Positions 35,076-44,782 of a DNA stretch of 64,000 bases are shown here, in pieces. The DNA comes from Erwinia sp039023475 (lineage in GTDB: Bacteria > Pseudomonadota > Gammaproteobacteria > Enterobacterales > Enterobacteriaceae). The notes under the pieces were generated by a model that was given only the letters and a program-made list of their open reading frames with translations, was not told where the DNA came from and made no database searches. Each line of letters opens with the position of its first letter. Within the stretch, counting starts at the first letter, position 1. Made by a program: the position numbers and the translations under genes. Where the stretch lies: the NCBI RefSeq assembly GCF_039023475.1, contig NZ_JBCHVB010000003.1, positions 310,001-374,000 of the forward strand, given 5' to 3'.

Positions 35076-36134
35076 GTGCGCCCGGATAAGCCCATTGCGG
35101 CAATCGAATACACCCTTTACCGGAATTACCGGACCGTACACGGCATCCGAATTGCGCTGGCCTTTGTCCTGACTTTTCTGCTGGTGCGGCTGCTGGATAT
35201 CCCCGAAGGAAGCTGGCCGCTGATCACGCTGGTGGTGGTGATGGGGCCTGTCTCATCATGGGGGAACGTTTTTCCCCGTGCGATCCAGCGTATCGGCGGC
35301 ACCATTTTTGGCTCCGTCTCCGGGCTGATTGCGCTGAAGCTGGAGCTGATGTCGCTGCCGGTGATGCTGGTCTGGTGCACGATTGTGATGTTTATTTGCG
35401 GCTTTTTGACCCTCGGCAAACACCCCTATATGGCGCTGCTGATAGGGATTACGCTCGCCGTCATTTGCGGGGCGCCGCCGGGCAATATGACCATGGCGCT
35501 CTGGCGGGGCGGGGACGTTATCCTGGGATCGCTGCTGGCCCTGCTGTTTACCAGCATCTGGCCGCAAAAAGCGTACATTCACTGGCGCATCCAGCTGTCC
35601 GACTCCCTGATGGAAACCGCAAAAATTTATCATGCCGGCTTCTCACCGAATCTGGTTGAAAAGCCGCGCCTGACGCGGCCCCTTCAGCGCCTGCTGACCG
35701 GCGTGGTGAAGATGCGGTCACTGATAGAGCCTGCCAGCAAAGAGACCCGCATTCCCCGCTCGGTTTTTGAAGGGATCCAGACGCTGAACCGCAATATGGT
35801 CTGCACGCTGGAACTTCAGCTGAACGCCTGGTGGACCTCCCGCGAAAGTCATCTGATCATGCTTAATGCGCCCGCGCTGCGCCGCACCCAGCAGATGACG
35901 GAGCAGACGCTGCGGGCGCTGTCGACGGCGATTGTCGAAGGCAATACGCAAAAGATCGCCGCTAACAGCGCTGGCCTGGCGGACATTGCCCGGGAGCTGC
36001 GGCAGTTAATTAACGAGTCGGACAGCGCCGAGCGGGTGGAGACGCCGATCCACGGCTACGTCTGGCTCTGCCTGGAGATGGCCGCCCAGCTGGAAAGGAT
36101 GTCCGATCTGATGCGGCTGGTGCTGCGTAAATAG
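35076..36134 (+). CDS. yeeA: FUSC-family inner membrane protein YeeA
   Basis: A 352-residue homologue of E. coli YeeA, with an N-terminal block of six membrane helices (about residues 20-160) and a cytoplasmic helical C-terminal domain. The family is related to fusaric acid and aromatic-acid efflux proteins such as AaeB, but no substrate is known for YeeA. SWPLITLVVVMGP, WGNVFPRAIQRIGGT and ALWRGGDVILGSLLALLFTSIWPQ are close to the E. coli sequence. The start codon is GTG, with AGGAG upstream. It lies divergent from the dehydrogenase operon. Confidence 0.9.
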   Translation: MRPDKPIAAIEYTLYRNYRTVHGIRIALAFVLTFLLVRLLDIPEGSWPLITLVVVMGPVSSWGNVFPRAIQRIGGTIFGSVSGLIALKLELMSLPVMLVWCTIVMFICGFLTLGKHPYMALLIGITLAVICGAPPGNMTMALWRGGDVILGSLLALLFTSIWPQKAYIHWRIQLSDSLMETAKIYHAGFSPNLVEKPRLTRPLQRLLTGVVKMRSLIEPASKETRIPRSVFEGIQTLNRNMVCTLELQLNAWWTSRESHLIMLNAPALRRTQQMTEQTLRALSTAIVEGNTQKIAANSAGLADIARELRQLINESDSAERVETPIHGYVWLCLEMAAQLERMSDLMRLVLRK

Positions 36135-36293
36135 GCGATTTGCAACAACTTACTGCGGGCATCCTCGCTTCGCGGTAAGATAAGCCCAGTCCGATTCGAT
36201 AATTTGAGAATTGCTTTCGGCCAGGGCGAGCCGCTAAGCTGAAAGCTACGATAATGACGCCTGCTTAAGCAGGCCTAAATGAAAGGTGTCTTC

Positions 36294-36614
36294 ATGGAAA
36301 ATGCAAAGCAATCATTTCAGAACGTGCTTGAATTCGTACGGATGTTCCGCCGCAAAAACAAACTGCAGCGCGAAATTCACGATAATGAAAAGAAAATCCG
36401 TGATAACCAGAAGCGTGTTCTGCTGCTCGACAACCTGAGCGAATACATCAAACCGGGAATGAGCGTGGAGGCGATTCAGGAAATTATCTCCAGCATGCGC
36501 AGCGACTACGAAGATCGCGTGGATGATTACATCATCAAAAACGCCGATCTCTCAAAAGAGCGTCGCGACCTGTCGAAACAACTTAAGGCGATGGGCGAAC
36601 CTAAACCGCAGTAA
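36294..36614 (+). CDS. yeeX: TmaR (YeeX), polar organiser of PTS enzyme I
   Basis: A 106-residue, highly charged, coiled-coil protein (DUF496) nearly identical to E. coli YeeX, renamed TmaR, which gathers PTS enzyme I at the cell pole. The conserved Tyr72, reported to be phosphorylated in E. coli, is present within SDYEDRVDDY. The start is set at MENAK, which aligns with E. coli and is preceded by AAAGGTG; an in-frame ATG five codons earlier is less likely. It follows yeeA, as in E. coli, and ends at a terminator. Confidence 0.93.
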   Translation: MENAKQSFQNVLEFVRMFRRKNKLQREIHDNEKKIRDNQKRVLLLDNLSEYIKPGMSVEAIQEIISSMRSDYEDRVDDYIIKNADLSKERRDLSKQLKAMGEPKPQ

Positions 36615-36623
36615 TTCCCTCTC

Positions 36624-36651
36624 AGGGCGATCGTCGATCGCCCTTTGTTTC
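36624..36651 (+). terminator. Terminator of yeeX
   Basis: AGGGCGATC and GATCGCCCT pair around a three-base loop and are followed by TTGTTT. Confidence 0.85.
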
Positions 36652-36886
36652 TCCCCGCACTCCGCCTCCCGGCCCGTTATCGTTCCGTTCGCCTTTCTCA
36701 TTGCTTAACCGGGCCACAACCGCTTCAGCGCGGAAACTTGCCTGCCTGTTACGAAAAAGATGACACGTTTTGCCAACAAAAAAACTTTGCATATTTGTCA
36801 GCCTTTTACCATCATCACTCAGGCCCTCTTCCTCTTTTTAAGCTGGTATTCACTTGCAAAACTTCAGAGTCTCACTGCTGGAGGCG

Positions 36887-38284
36887 ATGACGCGTTCGGC
36901 GTGGTACAAAAAAAGGCGTTCTGACCGCGTTTTATTCTGGCGGGAGATCACGCCGCTGGCGGTCCCCATTTTTTTTGAGAACCTCTGTGTCCTGCTGATG
37001 GGCGTGCTGAGTACTTTTCTGGTCAGCTGGCTGGGCAAAGAGGCGATGGCGGGCGTTGGCCTGGCGGACAGCTTCAATATGGTCGTCATCTCCTTTTTTG
37101 CCGCCATCGATCTGGGGACCACCGTGGTGGTCGCCTTCAGCCTGGGCAGGCTTAAGCGGGAGCGGGCAGAGTCGGCGGCGCGTCAGTCGCTGGTGCTGAT
37201 GACCATTTTTGCCGTGCTGCTGGCGATTCTGATTGAGTTTTTTGGCGAGGCGATTATCGACCTGATCGCCGGCAGTGCGGAGCCGGCCGTCAAAGCGATG
37301 GCGCTAAGCTACCTCACCGTTACCGCCTGGAGCTATCCCGCTGCGGCCATCGCCCTGATTGGCTGCGGCGCCCTGCGCGGGGCGGGCAATACCAAAATTC
37401 CCATGCTGATTAACGGCGGCATGAACATCCTGAATATTGTATTCAGTACGGTACTGATTTATGGCTGCTTCTCATGGGAAGGGCTGGGCTTTATTGGCGC
37501 GGGGCTGGGACTGACGATTTCGCGTTACGTCGGCGCGGCGGCGGTCATCTACGTGCTGATGACGGGCTTTAATCCTCAGCTGAAGATTACGCTAAAGAGC
37601 TACTTCACCAGACTCGACCCTGGCATCCTGAAAGAGGTTCTGGGCATTGGCGTGCCTGCGAGTATTGAGTCCGTGCTGTTCAACGGCGGCAAGTTGCTGA
37701 CGCAGGTATTTGTGGCCGGTATGGGCACAGACGTTATTGCCGGTAACTTTATCGCCTTCTCGATTGTGTCGATGATTAACCTGCCGGGCAACGCCCTGGG
37801 AGCGGCCTCCACTATTATCGTCGGAACGCGCCTGGGCAAAGGGCAGCTCAGACAGCCCGAGCGCCAGCTTAAATATATTTTCTGGCTCTCCACCTTCGGC
37901 CTCTGCGTGCTGGCGGCGCTGACGGTGCCTTTTGCCGGCATCCTGGCTTCCTTTTATACCCGCGAAGACGACGTTATTGAGGTGGTGAAAATCCTCGTCT
38001 GGCTGAACGCCGCCTTTATGCCGTTCTGGGCCGCCTCCTGGGTGCTGCCCGCCGGACTGAAGGGCGCGCGGGATGCCAGGTTCACCATGTGGGTCTCGAT
38101 GCTCGGCATGTGGGGATGCCGCATTGTGGTGGGCTATACGCTCGGCGTGCTGCTTGGCTTTGGCGTGGTGGGGATCTGGCTCGGTATGTTTCTGGACTGG
38201 ATTGTGCGGGGGCTGTTTTTCTACCGGAGGCTGGTCACTGGCCGCTGGTTATGGAAATATGCCAGACCGTCAAAGTCGCCCTGA
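36887..38284 (+). CDS. yeeO: MATE-family multidrug/flavin exporter YeeO
   Basis: Twelve-helix inner-membrane MATE transporter of about 465 residues, close to E. coli YeeO, which exports FMN/FAD and some drugs. FWREITPLAVPIFFENLCVLLMG, LGKEAMAGVGLADSFNMV, GCGALRGAGNTKIPMLING and GVPASIESVLFNGGKLLTQ are typical segments. The start is uncertain: an ATG with GGAGG only two bases upstream is given here, while a TTG at 36854 would add 11 residues. In E. coli yeeO also lies near tRNA-Asn genes and amn, consistent with this neighbourhood. Confidence 0.9.
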   Translation: MTRSAWYKKRRSDRVLFWREITPLAVPIFFENLCVLLMGVLSTFLVSWLGKEAMAGVGLADSFNMVVISFFAAIDLGTTVVVAFSLGRLKRERAESAARQSLVLMTIFAVLLAILIEFFGEAIIDLIAGSAEPAVKAMALSYLTVTAWSYPAAAIALIGCGALRGAGNTKIPMLINGGMNILNIVFSTVLIYGCFSWEGLGFIGAGLGLTISRYVGAAAVIYVLMTGFNPQLKITLKSYFTRLDPGILKEVLGIGVPASIESVLFNGGKLLTQVFVAGMGTDVIAGNFIAFSIVSMINLPGNALGAASTIIVGTRLGKGQLRQPERQLKYIFWLSTFGLCVLAALTVPFAGILASFYTREDDVIEVVKILVWLNAAFMPFWAASWVLPAGLKGARDARFTMWVSMLGMWGCRIVVGYTLGVLLGFGVVGIWLGMFLDWIVRGLFFYRRLVTGRWLWKYARPSKSP

Positions 38285-38341
38285 AAGCGACGCGTGCAGG
38301 CCCTTGCCCGGCCACTTTGCTCACTTTTATCAGGAACAGTC

Positions 38342-39574
38342 ATGCCTTTCTCCTCCTCAGCGGCGACCGATTCGCTGTTTCAGCATCGCGCCTTCGTCGC
38401 CTTCTGGCTGGCGCGCACCTGCTCCAGCTTTGGCTTCCAGATGTTATCCATTGCGGTGGGCTGGCAGATTTATGCCGTGACCGGCAGGGCGCTTGATCTG
38501 GGGCTGATCGGGCTGGCGCAATTTCTGCCTGCCGTCGTGCTGGCGCTGCCGGCCGGACATATTGCCGACCAGTTCGATCGCCGCCGCGTGGTGCTGCTGG
38601 GGCAGATTACGGAATGGGCCGCTATCATCGTTCTGGCAACCTTAACGCTGATGCATAAAACGGATGAGCTCACTATCCTCGGGCTGATCTTCGTGATCTC
38701 CATCGCGAAAACCATTGAGGCGCCTTCGCTGCAATCCATGCTGCCTGCGCTGGTGCCGCCCGCGATACTGGCTCGCGCCACAGCCGCTAATGCGGCATCG
38801 ATGCAAACTGCCGCGATGCTCGGCCCGGCAATTGGCGGCTTTTTGTACGTCGCGGGACCGGGCGTGGTCTATGCCACTACCGGCGTACTCTATCTGATCT
38901 CCATTCTGATGGTCAGCCGCCTGCGTTACGAACATGCGCCGCCACCGCGTACACCAGCCACCTTTGCCAGCGTATTTGCTGGCGTCAAATTTATCCGTAA
39001 CCGGCCAGACGTACTGGGCGTTATCTCTCTGGATCTCTTCGCGGTATTACTGGGTGGGGCAACGGCGCTGCTGCCGATTTTCGCCAAAGATATTCTGCAT
39101 ACCGGTCCCTGGGGTCTGGGCCTGCTGCGCAGCGCACCGGCGGTCGGCGGTCTGCTGGTCGGTTTCTGGCTGAGCCGCCGCAGTTTAGATCGTAACGTGG
39201 GGATGATCATGTTCGCGTCGGTGGCGGGGTTCGGCGTGGCTACGCTGGTTTTTGCGCTCTCCCGTGAACTCTGGCTGTCGCTGCTCGCGCTGTTTATGCT
39301 GGGCGGCTTCGATATGGTCAGCATGGTGATTCGCGGATCGCTGGTGCAGCTTGATACCCCGGACGAGATGCGTGGGCGCGTCAGCGCGGTGAACTCCATC
39401 TTTATCAATACTTCCAACCAGCTCGGCGAGTTTGAATCCGGCCTGCTGGCGGCCTGGCTGGGTGCCGTACCGGCGGCGGCGGTAGGCGGGATTGGCACGC
39501 TGATCGTGGTGGGATTATGGATGGCATGGTTCCCCGGTCTGCGACGACGCCAGCGGCTCCATCACGGTGAGTAA
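38342..39574 (+). CDS. MFS exporter, EntS-like (TMS family)
   Basis: A 410-residue major facilitator with twelve helices. It has the loop 2-3 motif GHIADQFDRRRVV and a C-terminal GGFDMVSMVIRGSLVQLDTPDEMRGRVSAVNSIFI, the segment characteristic of the enterobactin-exporter (EntS) type. The ATG with AGGA upstream is preferred to an in-frame GTG 16 codons earlier, because the Met aligns with homologues. No siderophore synthesis genes adjoin it, so the substrate is unknown. It follows yeeO by about 57 bases and may be cotranscribed. Confidence 0.85.
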   Translation: MPFSSSAATDSLFQHRAFVAFWLARTCSSFGFQMLSIAVGWQIYAVTGRALDLGLIGLAQFLPAVVLALPAGHIADQFDRRRVVLLGQITEWAAIIVLATLTLMHKTDELTILGLIFVISIAKTIEAPSLQSMLPALVPPAILARATAANAASMQTAAMLGPAIGGFLYVAGPGVVYATTGVLYLISILMVSRLRYEHAPPPRTPATFASVFAGVKFIRNRPDVLGVISLDLFAVLLGGATALLPIFAKDILHTGPWGLGLLRSAPAVGGLLVGFWLSRRSLDRNVGMIMFASVAGFGVATLVFALSRELWLSLLALFMLGGFDMVSMVIRGSLVQLDTPDEMRGRVSAVNSIFINTSNQLGEFESGLLAAWLGAVPAAAVGGIGTLIVVGLWMAWFPGLRRRQRLHHGE

Positions 39575-39705
39575 TCCTGCCTCAGTAAATATATTGCCAG
39601 CAGGCCAGTAGCTGAGAGGCCAGCGCGCGCGTTCGCTGGCTGCGCCTGCCGATTTGTTTTAAGCTTCCGGCACTCAGGGCAGCTGAAATAATCAGGATGA
39701 ATAGC

Positions 39706-41142
39706 ATGAAAGAACGGTTTCCTCAGGGCTTTATGTGGGGCGGCGCGACGGCCGCCAATCAGGTTGAAGGCGCATGGGACGAAGAGGGCAAAGGCCCCTC
39801 GATCGTTGACGCTATTCCCGGCGGTAAAGCGCGCTTAAGCATTGTTGCCTCACCCGGGTTTGATTTCTCGATTGATACTGACCGCTATACCTATCCCAAT
39901 CATAAAGGCATCGACCACTATCACCGTTTCCGCGAAGATATTGCGCTGTTTGCCGAAATGGGCTTCAAATGCTATCGCTTTTCCATCGCCTGGGCGCGTA
40001 TCTACCCCAATGGCGTGGAGTCAGAGCCCAACGAAGCGGGACTGAAGCATTACGATGAGGTGATTGATACCTGTATTGCGCACGGCATAGCGCCGGTCAT
40101 TACGCTTTCCCACTACGAAATGCCGCTTCACCTGGCCACGACGTTTGGCGGGTGGAAAAACCGGGAAATTATCGGTCACTTTGAACGCTATGCCCGCACA
40201 GTTCTGACGCGTTATGGTCATAAAGTGAAATACTGGATGACCTTTAACGAGATTAACAGCGCGGCTCACTTCCCGATCATGAGCCAGAGCCTGACGGTAA
40301 AAACAGGCGCGCTGGATCCTCAGGCAAAATATCAGGCGTGGCATAATCAGTTTGTCGCCAGCAGCCTGGCGGTAAAGATTGCGCATGAAACCGATCCGCA
40401 AATCCAGATGGGCTGCATGATCCTCTTCGCCACCGCTTACGCCTATGACTGCCATCCGGTGAATCAGCTGGCTACGCTGAAAGAGACGCAGGCGTTCAAC
40501 TTCTACTGCGCCGATGTGCAGGTGGGCGGCAAGTATCCCTACTATGCCCGGCGGTTATGGCAGTCGCTTGGCGTGACGCTCGATATCCAGCCTGGCGATA
40601 TGGAACTGATTGCGCAGCATACGGTTGATTACATCGGTTTCAGCTATTACATGTCCTCCACGCTGAACAAAACCAATCCGGAAGCGGCCTGCGCGCAGGG
40701 CAACCTGTTGGGTGGCGCACGCAACCCCTTTTTAGCGGCGAGCGACTGGGGCTGGGAAATCGATCCGACAGGACTGCGCATTGCGCTTAACCAGCTCTAT
40801 GACCGCTATCAGAAACCGTTATTCATTGTGGAGAACGGACTTGGCGCGGTCGACAAACCGGACGAGAATTTCACCATCAATGATGATTACCGCATCAACT
40901 ATCTGCGCCAGCATATTGAAGCCATGGCCGATGCGCTGGAGGATGGCGTAGTGCTGATGGGATACACGCCATGGGGCTGCATCGATCTGGTGAGTATGTC
41001 CACCGGTGAAATGAGCAAACGCTACGGCTTTATCTATGTCGATCTGGATGACACGATTTCCGGCACCGGCAACCGCTATAAGAAGAAATCCTTCTCCTGG
41101 TATCAGAAAGTCATTGCCAGCAACGGCAGCGATCTCCGTTAA
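39706..41142 (+). CDS. Glycoside hydrolase family 1, 6-phospho-beta-glucosidase
   Basis: A 478-residue GH1 TIM barrel that releases glucose 6-phosphate from phosphorylated beta-glucosides such as phospho-cellobiose, salicin or arbutin. The catalytic acid/base is Glu182 in TFNEIN and the nucleophile is Glu376 in IVENG. GFMWGGATAANQVEGAW at the N-terminus is typical, and the C-terminal segment SMSTGEMSKRYGFIYVDLDD contains the phosphate-recognition Ser/Lys/Tyr residues of the 6-phospho group (BglA/AscB). The second ATG has AGGA at proper spacing. There is no PTS permease or antiterminator next to it, so its substrate must enter through a system encoded elsewhere. Confidence 0.92.
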   Translation: MKERFPQGFMWGGATAANQVEGAWDEEGKGPSIVDAIPGGKARLSIVASPGFDFSIDTDRYTYPNHKGIDHYHRFREDIALFAEMGFKCYRFSIAWARIYPNGVESEPNEAGLKHYDEVIDTCIAHGIAPVITLSHYEMPLHLATTFGGWKNREIIGHFERYARTVLTRYGHKVKYWMTFNEINSAAHFPIMSQSLTVKTGALDPQAKYQAWHNQFVASSLAVKIAHETDPQIQMGCMILFATAYAYDCHPVNQLATLKETQAFNFYCADVQVGGKYPYYARRLWQSLGVTLDIQPGDMELIAQHTVDYIGFSYYMSSTLNKTNPEAACAQGNLLGGARNPFLAASDWGWEIDPTGLRIALNQLYDRYQKPLFIVENGLGAVDKPDENFTINDDYRINYLRQHIEAMADALEDGVVLMGYTPWGCIDLVSMSTGEMSKRYGFIYVDLDDTISGTGNRYKKKSFSWYQKVIASNGSDLR

Positions 41143-41248
41143 CGCCAGGGTGCCCGGCCTGGATGTTGTCCGGGCATCGAGAGAGCCCTGCGCAGATCAG
41201 GTTACTGATGGCAAAGTAATTACAACATACTAATGCTTCTGGACAGGG

Positions 41249-41276
41249 AAAAGGCCGCCTTGCGGACGGCCTTTTC
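41249..41276 (+). terminator. Terminator after the 6-phospho-beta-glucosidase
   Basis: AAAGGCCG and CGGCCTTTT pair around an imperfect CC-GG inner stem and end in four Ts. The 344-bp gap to the next gene otherwise holds only the sigma-28 promoter listed next. Confidence 0.65.
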
Positions 41277-41420
41277 CCGTCTTGTTCAGCTATGCAGGTT
41301 ATAACGCCAGTCAGGAAAAGCGTTATCCGCAAGCCGTACCGACTGGTGCGTGATGCTTATCATCAGACCTCAGAGAAGCGCTATTCCTTTCCGTCAGGAA
41401 GAAAAATCCGCCGTCCATCC

Positions 41421-41447
41421 TCAAATATTCTTTCAGTATGCCGATAG
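41421..41447 (+). promoter_or_regulatory. Candidate sigma-28 (FliA) promoter of the chemoreceptor gene
   Basis: GCCGATAG matches the FliA -10 element GCCGATAA at seven of eight bases. TCAAATAT lies 11 bases upstream and is a weaker match to TAAAGTTT. Chemoreceptor genes are standard FliA targets, and the start codon is about 40 bases downstream. Confidence 0.6.
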
Positions 41448-41486
41448 TGATCGTAATCCTAATCGTTCGCTACTTTGGTAAACCCG

Positions 41487-43031
41487 ATGAAAATCTCAAC
41501 CCGCCTTGCCGGAGGCTTTGGCCTTATGGTGCTGTTGCTGGCACTCTGCGCCGGCGTGGCCATTAACGCGCTGAATCATGCCCGTGACGGTATGGACGAT
41601 GTGGTCAATCTTAAGATGAAAAAGTACCAGGTGGCGCTTGATATGCGCTCCAGCGTGAGCAGCATGACCATTGCGGTGCGAAACCTGGCGCTGCTCACCC
41701 TGGCCACTGAAATGCAGCCTGAATGGGAACGAGTGCAGACCCAGAAGCAGCTTTTTATCAAAAACCGGGAAGAGCTGGCCAGATTAATCAGTATCGAGTC
41801 GGACCCAACTGACCGGGAAGCCTTCCAGCAAATTCTGGCGAAAGAAGGGCCTGCGTTGAGCGATTTTGAAAAGGCGGGGCAGCTTGGGCTGCAGAATCTT
41901 CAGCAGGAAACCCTCACCTATTTGCTGAACGTTTCACGTCCGACGCAGCGTGCATTGCAGGATGCGCTGAATAATATGACGCACATACAGATGCAGAATG
42001 CGCAGGGCGCCATGGCAAATACCAGCGATGAAAGCCGCCAGGCAGGGGTGTTCCTGGGGCTGCTGGTGGCCGTTTCGGCCCTGCTGGCTGCCGCTATCGG
42101 CTTTATCACCGTGCGGGTGCTGATGCGCCAGCTGGGCGGTGAACCGGCGCAGGCACAGGCACTCGCCGCGGCGATTGCGGAAGGTAATCTGACATTGCGG
42201 ATGACGCTGCGCGAGGGGGACAGCACGAGCCTGCTGGCGTCGCTGACCCGCATGCAGACAGGGCTGGGTGAGATGGTGACGCAGATTAAGGATGCTTCAA
42301 CCTCCGTCGCGCTCGCCTCTGATGAAATAGCGCGGGGCAACACCGAGCTTTCGGCCCGCACGGAGCAGCAGGCCGCTGCGCTGCAGGAAACTGCGGCAAG
42401 CATGGAGCAGCTGACCGCGACGGTGAAAAGCAACACCGCAAGCGCCAGCCATACGGCGGGATCGGCCCGTGAAACCGCTATTCTGGTGCGCGACGGGGAA
42501 GAAAATGTCCGTAAAATGACAAAAACCATGGCGGATATCTCGCTCAGTGCGGCAAAAGTTGGGGATATAACCGGGACCATTGAGAGCATCGCGTTTCAGA
42601 CTAACATTCTTGCGCTGAACGCCGCCGTTGAGGCTGCGCGGGCGGGCGAACAGGGTCGCGGTTTCGCCGTAGTCGCCAGTGAGGTGCGTACTCTGGCGCA
42701 GCGCAGCGCCACGGCGGCCAGAGATATCAAAGGACTGATTGAAAGTGCGGCTGCGCTGGTACAGGAAGGTGTGACAGTGGCCGACAGTACTGCCTCAAAT
42801 ATCATGAGCGTGGTCGGACAGGTCAGCGGGCTGGCCGATGCGATGGATGAAATCGCGCTGGCGTCCGGTGAACAGATGCAGGGCATTTCGCAAATCACCA
42901 TCGCCGTTAGCCAGATGGATGGCGTGACGCAGAGCAACGCCGCGCTTGTTGAGGAGTCATCCTCCGCTTCCCAGTCCCTGGCGGAGCAGGTTCATGGTCT
43001 GCGTGGTATGGTGGATACCTTCCGGGTCTGA
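41487..43031 (+). CDS. Methyl-accepting chemotaxis protein
   Basis: A 514-residue transmembrane chemoreceptor. A first helix lies about residues 8-28, followed by a four-helix-bundle periplasmic sensor domain (about 30-185), a second helix about 186-210, a HAMP domain, and a long cytoplasmic coiled-coil signalling domain. The hairpin tip IESIAFQTNILALNAAVEAARAGEQGRGFAVVASEVRTLAQRS is canonical and contacts CheA/CheW. The C-terminus stops soon after the last methylation helix (GMVDTFRV) without a CheR-binding NWETF-like pentapeptide, so adaptation would depend on other receptors. The ATG is preferred to a TTG four codons upstream. A sigma-28 promoter is visible. Confidence 0.92.
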   Translation: MKISTRLAGGFGLMVLLLALCAGVAINALNHARDGMDDVVNLKMKKYQVALDMRSSVSSMTIAVRNLALLTLATEMQPEWERVQTQKQLFIKNREELARLISIESDPTDREAFQQILAKEGPALSDFEKAGQLGLQNLQQETLTYLLNVSRPTQRALQDALNNMTHIQMQNAQGAMANTSDESRQAGVFLGLLVAVSALLAAAIGFITVRVLMRQLGGEPAQAQALAAAIAEGNLTLRMTLREGDSTSLLASLTRMQTGLGEMVTQIKDASTSVALASDEIARGNTELSARTEQQAAALQETAASMEQLTATVKSNTASASHTAGSARETAILVRDGEENVRKMTKTMADISLSAAKVGDITGTIESIAFQTNILALNAAVEAARAGEQGRGFAVVASEVRTLAQRSATAARDIKGLIESAAALVQEGVTVADSTASNIMSVVGQVSGLADAMDEIALASGEQMQGISQITIAVSQMDGVTQSNAALVEESSSASQSLAEQVHGLRGMVDTFRV

Positions 43032-43234
43032 TGCGCGCCCACGGCAGCTTTTCGCTCCGGCCTGCATAATCCCGTCAGGCCAGGAAAAAGACAAGGACAG
43101 AGGGTTACGCTCATTGTTGAAGCCATGTCTGCTAGAGCATCGGCTCTCTGATCCCTGTGGCGTGAAGGTCTGCCTTGCGGCACCACTATTCATAAATTAT
43201 GCTTCAGTATTGAAGTCAGCAGGGCAGGCGGCAT

Positions 43235-44782
43235 TTGAACAGACATTCTGATAAGACTCCCGCTTCGCTGATGCGCACGACCCTTGGCAGAAGCATGGCG
43301 GCTTTCCTGCTGCTGACGACGCTGACCGTGGTGGGTATTAACGTCTGGTCCCTCTGGAACTCCTGGCAGCAGAGGCTGGGTGAGCGGGAGGATGACGCCC
43401 GCAATCTTTCCGTTTCGCTGGCGAAACAGGCAGAGGATGCCTTCCTGCAGGTGGATATCACCCTGGCTGATGCGGTCAGGCAGATCGCACAGAACGGATT
43501 CAATTACGCCGTAACGTCCGCCTTTACGCGCCAGCTGAAGGAGCAACACGCCAGGCTTCCTCAGCTGCATGGGTTATTTATTTACGACGCGCAGGGCAAC
43601 TGGGTTGCCACATCGGGCAATTATATGCCGGCGAAGGCCAGCAATGCGGACCGGCAGTATTTCACCTGGCACAGAACCCATACCGATACGGGAATAGTTG
43701 TCAGCCACGTTATCCGTAGCCGTTCAACCGGCGATCTGATCATTCCTGTATCGATGCGCCTGAACGACAGGGCCGGTAACTTCGCTGGCGTCGCTCTGGC
43801 CACGGTCAAGGTTGACTATTTCAGGCATTTTTACAGTTACTATACGCTGGGAGAGCGGGATGTACTGGGGTTGATCCTCGCTGACAGCACCGTACTCTAT
43901 ATCCGGCCTCTGCCCGAGAACGCCATTAACCGCAGCCTTTCCGCCAGCCCGCTGTTTAAAACCGCGCTTAAATCCTCACCCAGCGGCAGCGCAACGTGGC
44001 GTTCGGCGCTTGACGGCATTGAGCGCATCTACGGCTACGCCCGGCTTGAACAGTATCCGTTGATTGTGGCGGCTGGCTACGATCGTGAGAAAATCCGTGA
44101 GGACTGGTTCGCCGACAATATGATTTACGTCGTACTGAACCTGATTTTGCTGGCCGTAATTACCGGCATGGGGATATTTGTGCTGCGTCAGGTCAGGTTC
44201 AATCTGAAAAACCAGCTGCAGTTGACCCAGGCCCGGGACGAACTGACCACCATGAATCAGATGTTGCAGACGATGGCCCTGCTGGATGGTCTGACGGGGC
44301 TTGCTAACCGCAGGCAGTTCGATGTCCTGCTGGATCAGGGCATGGAGCGATCCCTGAAGTCCGGTGAGCCGCTGTCGTTGATTATGATCGATATTGATTT
44401 TTTCAAGCGCTATAACGACGCCTACGGTCACATCGCCGGAGATCATTGCCTGAAAAAGATCGCCGCAATGCTTAAAGGGCTTATGCAACGTAGCCCCGAT
44501 GTGGTGGCACGCTACGGTGGCGGGGAGTTTGCAATAATCCTGCCCTTTACCAGCGCACCTGATGCCAAAAAGCTCGCTGAGCGGGCGGTGTTGGCCGTCA
44601 TGGATGCCGGGATTGCTCATAAAGCCACGGAGCTGTCGGCGGGGATAATGACCATCAGCGCCGGATGCTGCACGATAATTGCCAGCGGACAGCCGGGTGA
44701 AGCGGAACGTCTCAGGGCGCGGGCGGATGGGGCGCTGTTTGAAGCGAAGCGCAGCGGGCGAAACCGCGTGCATTACGGATAA
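43235..44782 (+). CDS. Membrane diguanylate-cyclase-like protein with PDC sensor and GGGEF motif
   Basis: A 515-residue protein with a membrane helix at about residues 22-42, an extracytoplasmic dCACHE/PDC sensor domain (about 45-285), a second helix at about 290-312 and a C-terminal GGDEF domain. The domain has MIDIDFFKRYNDAYGH and an intact inhibitory-site RxxD (Arg419-Asp422, five residues before the signature), but the signature itself is GGGEF at 428-432. The third residue, normally Asp or Glu and used for metal binding, is Gly. It may therefore be catalytically weak or act as a c-di-GMP sensor. The only in-frame start before the first helix is TTG, or an ATG at 43271. Confidence 0.85.
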   Translation: MNRHSDKTPASLMRTTLGRSMAAFLLLTTLTVVGINVWSLWNSWQQRLGEREDDARNLSVSLAKQAEDAFLQVDITLADAVRQIAQNGFNYAVTSAFTRQLKEQHARLPQLHGLFIYDAQGNWVATSGNYMPAKASNADRQYFTWHRTHTDTGIVVSHVIRSRSTGDLIIPVSMRLNDRAGNFAGVALATVKVDYFRHFYSYYTLGERDVLGLILADSTVLYIRPLPENAINRSLSASPLFKTALKSSPSGSATWRSALDGIERIYGYARLEQYPLIVAAGYDREKIREDWFADNMIYVVLNLILLAVITGMGIFVLRQVRFNLKNQLQLTQARDELTTMNQMLQTMALLDGLTGLANRRQFDVLLDQGMERSLKSGEPLSLIMIDIDFFKRYNDAYGHIAGDHCLKKIAAMLKGLMQRSPDVVARYGGGEFAIILPFTSAPDAKKLAERAVLAVMDAGIAHKATELSAGIMTISAGCCTIIASGQPGEAERLRARADGALFEAKRSGRNRVHYG

